Notes under the pieces: generated by a model
Database searches by the model: none
What the model was told of the DNA's origin: nothing
What the model saw: only the letters and a program-made list of their open reading frames with translations
Assembly: GCA_945931665.1 (NCBI GenBank)
Contig: CAMEPL010000008.1
Location: 1-50,377 of the forward strand
Source: an uncultured Clostridium sp.
GTDB taxonomy: Bacteria; Bacillota; Clostridia; Peptostreptococcales; Peptostreptococcaceae
Direction of reading: 5' to 3'
Length of the DNA stretch: 50,377 nucleotides
Program-made: the position numbers and the translations under genes
Part shown: positions 47,169 through 50,377 of the stretch, piece by piece
How the letters are laid out: each line of letters opens with the position of its first letter
Position numbering within the stretch: the stretch's first letter is position 1

Positions 47169-48947
47169 TTATAATTCTTTTTCTAATTCATCAACTAATT
47201 CTGCAAATACACTTAATGCTTCATCTACTGATTCTTTTTTATGCATATCTACGCCTGCTGCTTTTAATTGATTTAGAGGATAGTCAGAGCCACCACTCTT
47301 TAAGAATTCTTTATATCTAGCAACAGCGCTCTCACCTTCTTCAAGTATTTGCTTGCTTAAAGCACTAGCTGCAGAGAATCCTGTCGCATATTTATAAACA
47401 TAGAAGTTTGAATAGAAGTGAGGTATTCTCGCCCATTCAAGTCCTATTTGCTTGTCCACAACACAAGAGTTTCCATAGTATTTTTCATTTAATTTGTAGT
47501 ATATATCTGTAAAACCTTCTGCTGTTAATGGTTCTCCACTTTCAACTGTTTCATGTGTTATTTTTTCAAATTCAGCAAACATAGTTTGTCTGTATACTGT
47601 TGTTCTGAATTGTTCTAAATAATAATTTAATAGATATATTTTTTCTTCTTTTGAAGTTGATTTTTTAAGTAAGTAATTTATTAGAAGTAATTCATTTAAT
47701 GTTGATGCTACTTCTGCAACAAATATCTTATATGATGAATATAAGTAGTCTTGCGTAGATTTAGAGTACGTACTGTGCATAGAGTGACCTAGTTCGTGGA
47801 TTAATGTAAATAATGAGTTTAAATCATCATGATAATTCATTAGTATGTATGATTTTGAATCATAGCATCCCCATGAATAAGCTCCACCTTGTTTACCTTC
47901 ATTTTCATAAACATCTATCCAGCCATTTTCAAATGCGTCTTTTATATGAGAAAGATATTCTTCACCTAATGGTTTTAACGCTTCTAATATTATTTCTTTA
48001 GCTTCATCATATGTAATTTTCATATCGAAGTCACCTGTTAAAGGAACATATAAGTCGTACATATGAATATCATCTAGTCCTAAGAATTTCTTTTTAAGGT
48101 CTATATATTTATCTAATGCATGTATGCTTTCACTTACTGATTTAATAAGATTTTCATATACATCTACACTAATATTGTCTGCGAATAAAGAACCTTGTAA
48201 TGCACTTTCGTATTTTCTTATTTTTGCATAGAATATTTCTGATTTAACACCACCATAAAGAGTTGATGCAAATGTATTTTTATATTGTTCATAAACAGAA
48301 TATAATCCTTCAAACGCATCTTTTCTAACTCTTCTATCTTTACTTTTTAAGAATAAAGAAAAGTTTGCATGAGTTAATCTTACTTTTTTACCTTCTTCAT
48401 CTTCTATTTCAGGAAACTGCATATCTGCATAAGACATCATGTCATATACATTTTCAGGAATAGCAGTTAAGTCAGATGCCGCTGCTAATATTTCTTCTTC
48501 TGTTTCACTTAATGTATGTGGTTTAACCCTTAATATTTCATCTATATATTTTTTATAGAAAGATAATTTTTCATCTCGTAGATATTCGTTTAATTTAGCT
48601 TCATCCATGCTTATTATTTCTGGAACCATATATGAAGTTGCCATAGATAGTTCAGTTGATAACATATCTATTTTTGTAGCTTTTCCTTGGTTTTCATTTA
48701 TTCTCGTATCTTCATGACTTTTCATATGAGTATATACATATAATTTTTCAAGTATTCTACCTGCTTCTTCTGAAGTATGTAATGCTTCGTATAAATTAGA
48801 TTTTGATTCGGCTAATTTACCTTTGTACTTTGCAACTTTTTCTACTAATTCTTTTACTTTATCTATATCTTTTTCTAAATCTGATTCACTTGGATACATT
48901 TCATCAATAGTCCATTTAAATTGACTTTCAATCTTTTGTCTTTCCAT
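47169..48947 (-). CDS. pepF: Oligoendopeptidase F
   Basis: 592 aa, M3 zinc metallopeptidase, cytoplasmic. The zinc motif HELGHSMHS near residue 385 has the HExxH form, with the third ligand glutamate in FVAEVASTLNELLL about 25 residues later. An all-helical N-terminal domain comes first. It degrades short peptides, in keeping with amino-acid fermentation. GAGGAGA precedes the ATG. Confidence 0.96.
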   Translation of the reverse strand: MERQKIESQFKWTIDEMYPSESDLEKDIDKVKELVEKVAKYKGKLAESKSNLYEALHTSEEAGRILEKLYVYTHMKSHEDTRINENQGKATKIDMLSTELSMATSYMVPEIISMDEAKLNEYLRDEKLSFYKKYIDEILRVKPHTLSETEEEILAAASDLTAIPENVYDMMSYADMQFPEIEDEEGKKVRLTHANFSLFLKSKDRRVRKDAFEGLYSVYEQYKNTFASTLYGGVKSEIFYAKIRKYESALQGSLFADNISVDVYENLIKSVSESIHALDKYIDLKKKFLGLDDIHMYDLYVPLTGDFDMKITYDEAKEIILEALKPLGEEYLSHIKDAFENGWIDVYENEGKQGGAYSWGCYDSKSYILMNYHDDLNSLFTLIHELGHSMHSTYSKSTQDYLYSSYKIFVAEVASTLNELLLINYLLKKSTSKEEKIYLLNYYLEQFRTTVYRQTMFAEFEKITHETVESGEPLTAEGFTDIYYKLNEKYYGNSCVVDKQIGLEWARIPHFYSNFYVYKYATGFSAASALSKQILEEGESAVARYKEFLKSGGSDYPLNQLKAAGVDMHKKESVDEALSVFAELVDELEKEL

Positions 48948-49079
48948 CTTTCGTCTCCTCTCAAATTGGGCATTATATCTTTATATTTTACCTAATTTAC
49001 CATATTTTAATCTAATGTTTTATTAATTCTATTTTTATTATAATAATATAATATTTCCCAAAAATTAATATTTATATTG

Positions 49080-49739
49080 CTATTTATCATAAAAATATAA
49101 GTCTAAAACACCGTCTACATCTCTTATTCGTCTTTCAATCTCTTCTATTATAATTCTTCTATCATAGCTAATCTTGTATTGCGCTGTCCAAATTTGACTA
49201 CCTTTACTATTCACATCAAAGTTTTTTATACTTATTTTACATTCTTTTAAAATTGCAAATGTAGCAGTTACAGCTTCTAAACTTGATATTGTAAGACATA
49301 TATTACAAGCGGCTTTTTTAAAAAATAATTTATCAATCCTCTTCAATGATAATAAAGTAATCATTTCTAATACCCATGCAGTAATTCCTAAAATATATTG
49401 ACCATATCCTATTGCAATTCCTATACATGCAGTTGCCCAAATCCCAGCGGCAGTGGTCAAACCTGTTATTCCACTAGAATTTTTTAAAATAGCTCCTGCA
49501 CCTATAAACCCTATCCCAGACAATACTTGAGCTGGAAGCCTAGCTGGGTCCATATTACTATATGAACTATATGCTATAAACAACTCAACAGCAGTTATAG
49601 ATGTAACACAAGAGCCTATAGAAACAAGGATATGCGTTCTGAATCCAGCAAATTGATTAGACCTTTCTCTTTCTAATCCAGTAAGACCACCTATAATTAG
49701 GCAAATCAACAATCTTATAATAATTTCTTTCTCGTTGAT
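49080..49739 (-). CDS. MgtC/SapB family membrane protein
   Basis: 219 aa from the proposed start. It has four to five N-terminal helices with the family signature GGLTGLERERSNQFAGFRTH near residues 17-36, SGIGFIGAGAILK near 74, and GLTTAAGIWATA near 93. A cytoplasmic ACT-like C-terminal domain (about 150-219) follows. It is a virulence- or magnesium-related membrane protein in other bacteria. The only conventional start is TTG at 49712, which would remove the conserved NEKEIIIRLL segment and has no ribosome binding site. ATC at 49739 has GGAGG exactly 7 bases upstream and is proposed here. Confidence 0.85.
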   Translation of the reverse strand: MNEKEIIIRLLICLIIGGLTGLERERSNQFAGFRTHILVSIGSCVTSITAVELFIAYSSYSNMDPARLPAQVLSGIGFIGAGAILKNSSGITGLTTAAGIWATACIGIAIGYGQYILGITAWVLEMITLLSLKRIDKLFFKKAACNICLTISSLEAVTATFAILKECKISIKNFDVNSKGSQIWTAQYKISYDRRIIIEEIERRIRDVDGVLDLYFYDK

Positions 49740-49858
49740 AAGATCCCCTCCCCCTATTTGATTAAAATCATATTCGTTATTTATACTAATAAATTTCTTA
49801 TTATTATTGTATTTATTTTTCTATCAAAAATTTACAAATATGAACTTTTTCATAAAAT

Positions 49859-49884
49859 AAATAACCCACGAGTTTGTGGGTTAT
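49859..49884 (-). terminator. Terminator of the Spo0E-like gene
   Basis: AATAACCCAC / GTGGGTTATT form a perfect 10-bp stem with a 6-base loop and overlap the stop codon of the Spo0E-like gene. Confidence 0.8.
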
Positions 49885-50042
49885 TTGCTCAAATATATAT
49901 ATTTATTTATCAAAATATTTATTTGTTTACTTGCTTCCTCTAATTCATCTCTAAATATATCTGGATATTGTATATACGTATTTATTTGCTCTCTTACTTC
50001 TTCAATTTCTTTTTTTATCATTTCTAATTCATTATTTTCCAT
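49881..50042 (-). CDS. Spo0E-like aspartyl-phosphate phosphatase (53 aa)
   Basis: A short helical-hairpin protein of the Spo0E class. These dephosphorylate Spo0A or other response regulators and tune entry into sporulation. The pattern is visible: IKKEIEEVREQI, a loop with YPDIF, then EEASKQINILINKYIYL, which aligns with the family's SQELD-x-x-I-x-x-Y. The catalytic aspartate of SQELD is asparagine here (SKQIN). ATG at 50042 with GTGGTGAT upstream. It is distinct from the frame on the opposite strand. Confidence 0.72.
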   Translation of the reverse strand: MENNELEMIKKEIEEVREQINTYIQYPDIFRDELEEASKQINILINKYIYLSK

Positions 50043-50077
50043 ATTATCACCACTAACATTTAAATTTTAATTACTTA

Positions 50078-50377
50078 CTATTGACGCATATTAATAAAAG
50101 AATCTTTTAATCTGTCCATTTTAGAATAACAAAATTGTGATACTAGACCAACAAAAAATCCGGTAACTAATGAAGTTGCCAACATAAAAGGTAAATATGT
50201 TATCATCAATAAATTTTCAACTAAAATACTCGCTACCAATAACTGTCCAATATTATGACCTATTGCTCCTACTATACTGACTCCAATTGTTGAAAATCCC
50301 TTAATTTTGTTAACTAAAAACATTAATATTAAACTTAAATATGCCCCCCCTATGCTAAATAATAAATAAGACATCGG
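50078..50377 (-). CDS. Gx transporter family protein (partial, cut by the window edge)
   Basis: At least 98 aa, hydrophobic, with the family segment SIVGAIGHNIGQLLVASIL near the middle and a C-terminal helix. This family is also labelled heptaprenyl diphosphate synthase component I and has about 165-170 residues. The N-terminal third is therefore missing beyond 50377, and the ATG at 50374 is probably internal. It is a small ECF-like membrane protein, often next to NusG-domain-II or FMN-binding proteins. Confidence 0.8.
   Translation of the reverse strand, partial: PMSYLLFSIGGAYLSLILMFLVNKIKGFSTIGVSIVGAIGHNIGQLLVASILVENLLMITYLPFMLATSLVTGFFVGLVSQFCYSKMDRLKDSFINMRQ

Overview
The window is AT-rich DNA from a spore-forming, amino-acid-fermenting Firmicute. 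The most likely family is Peptostreptococcaceae (the Clostridioides / Paraclostridium / Romboutsia group). Support comes from an alpha/beta-type small acid-soluble spore protein, a Spo0E-like protein, two T-box-controlled aminoacyl-tRNA synthetases, a CdsB/CdsR cysteine desulfidase system of the kind known in C. difficile, two glutamate dehydrogenases and strong GGAGG-type ribosome binding sites. No rRNA, tRNA, insertion sequence, prophage or CRISPR array was seen.

Layout. 1-5.2 kb: a small unknown gene, then on the minus strand a GGGtGRT protein with a NifU-like scaffold, an M20 amidohydrolase and an iron-sulfur L-serine dehydratase. 5.7-9.7 kb (plus strand): a lysine riboswitch with a terminator, then asd-dapA-dapB-dapH. 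9.8-19.4 kb (minus strand): an eight-gene hexuronate operon read as GPH symporter, uxuA, SDR-type uxuB, GH3 glycosidase, HAD hydrolase, uxaC, eda, kdgK, with a divergent GntR/FCD regulator at 20.2 kb. The set is complete from glucuronate to pyruvate plus glyceraldehyde-3-phosphate. The GH3 enzyme and the symporter suggest that a glucuronate-containing glycoside is imported and split inside the cell.

21-25.5 kb: a DUF3786 protein, then an uncharacterised minus-strand cluster of a membrane protein, an NlpC/P60 hydrolase and two zinc-ribbon proteins. 25.7-29.4 kb: trpS with its T-box, a DUF488 protein, hpt and an unknown membrane-anchored protein. 29.7-33.2 kb: cdsB behind a clear sigma-54 promoter, its enhancer-binding activator cdsR, and an overlapping 54-residue membrane ORF upstream of cdsR. 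33.3-39.3 kb: a two-domain SSB-like protein, a polysaccharide deacetylase, a spore protein, a DUF4364 protein, a beta-propeller protein, folC and a VanY-type carboxypeptidase. 39.5-46 kb: valS with its T-box and two paralogous glutamate dehydrogenases. 46-50.4 kb: tandem hairpin repeats, phoU, pepF, an MgtC/SapB protein, a Spo0E-like protein and a partial Gx transporter gene cut by the window edge.

The most unusual signals are at translation starts and between genes. folC has a strong Shine-Dalgarno separated from its TTG start by a stable hairpin. The DUF488 and mgtC genes appear to start at AUA and AUC. A repeat of about 28 bp lies beside three separate terminators, and two tandem repeat units at 46.1 kb show compensatory changes that keep a hairpin.
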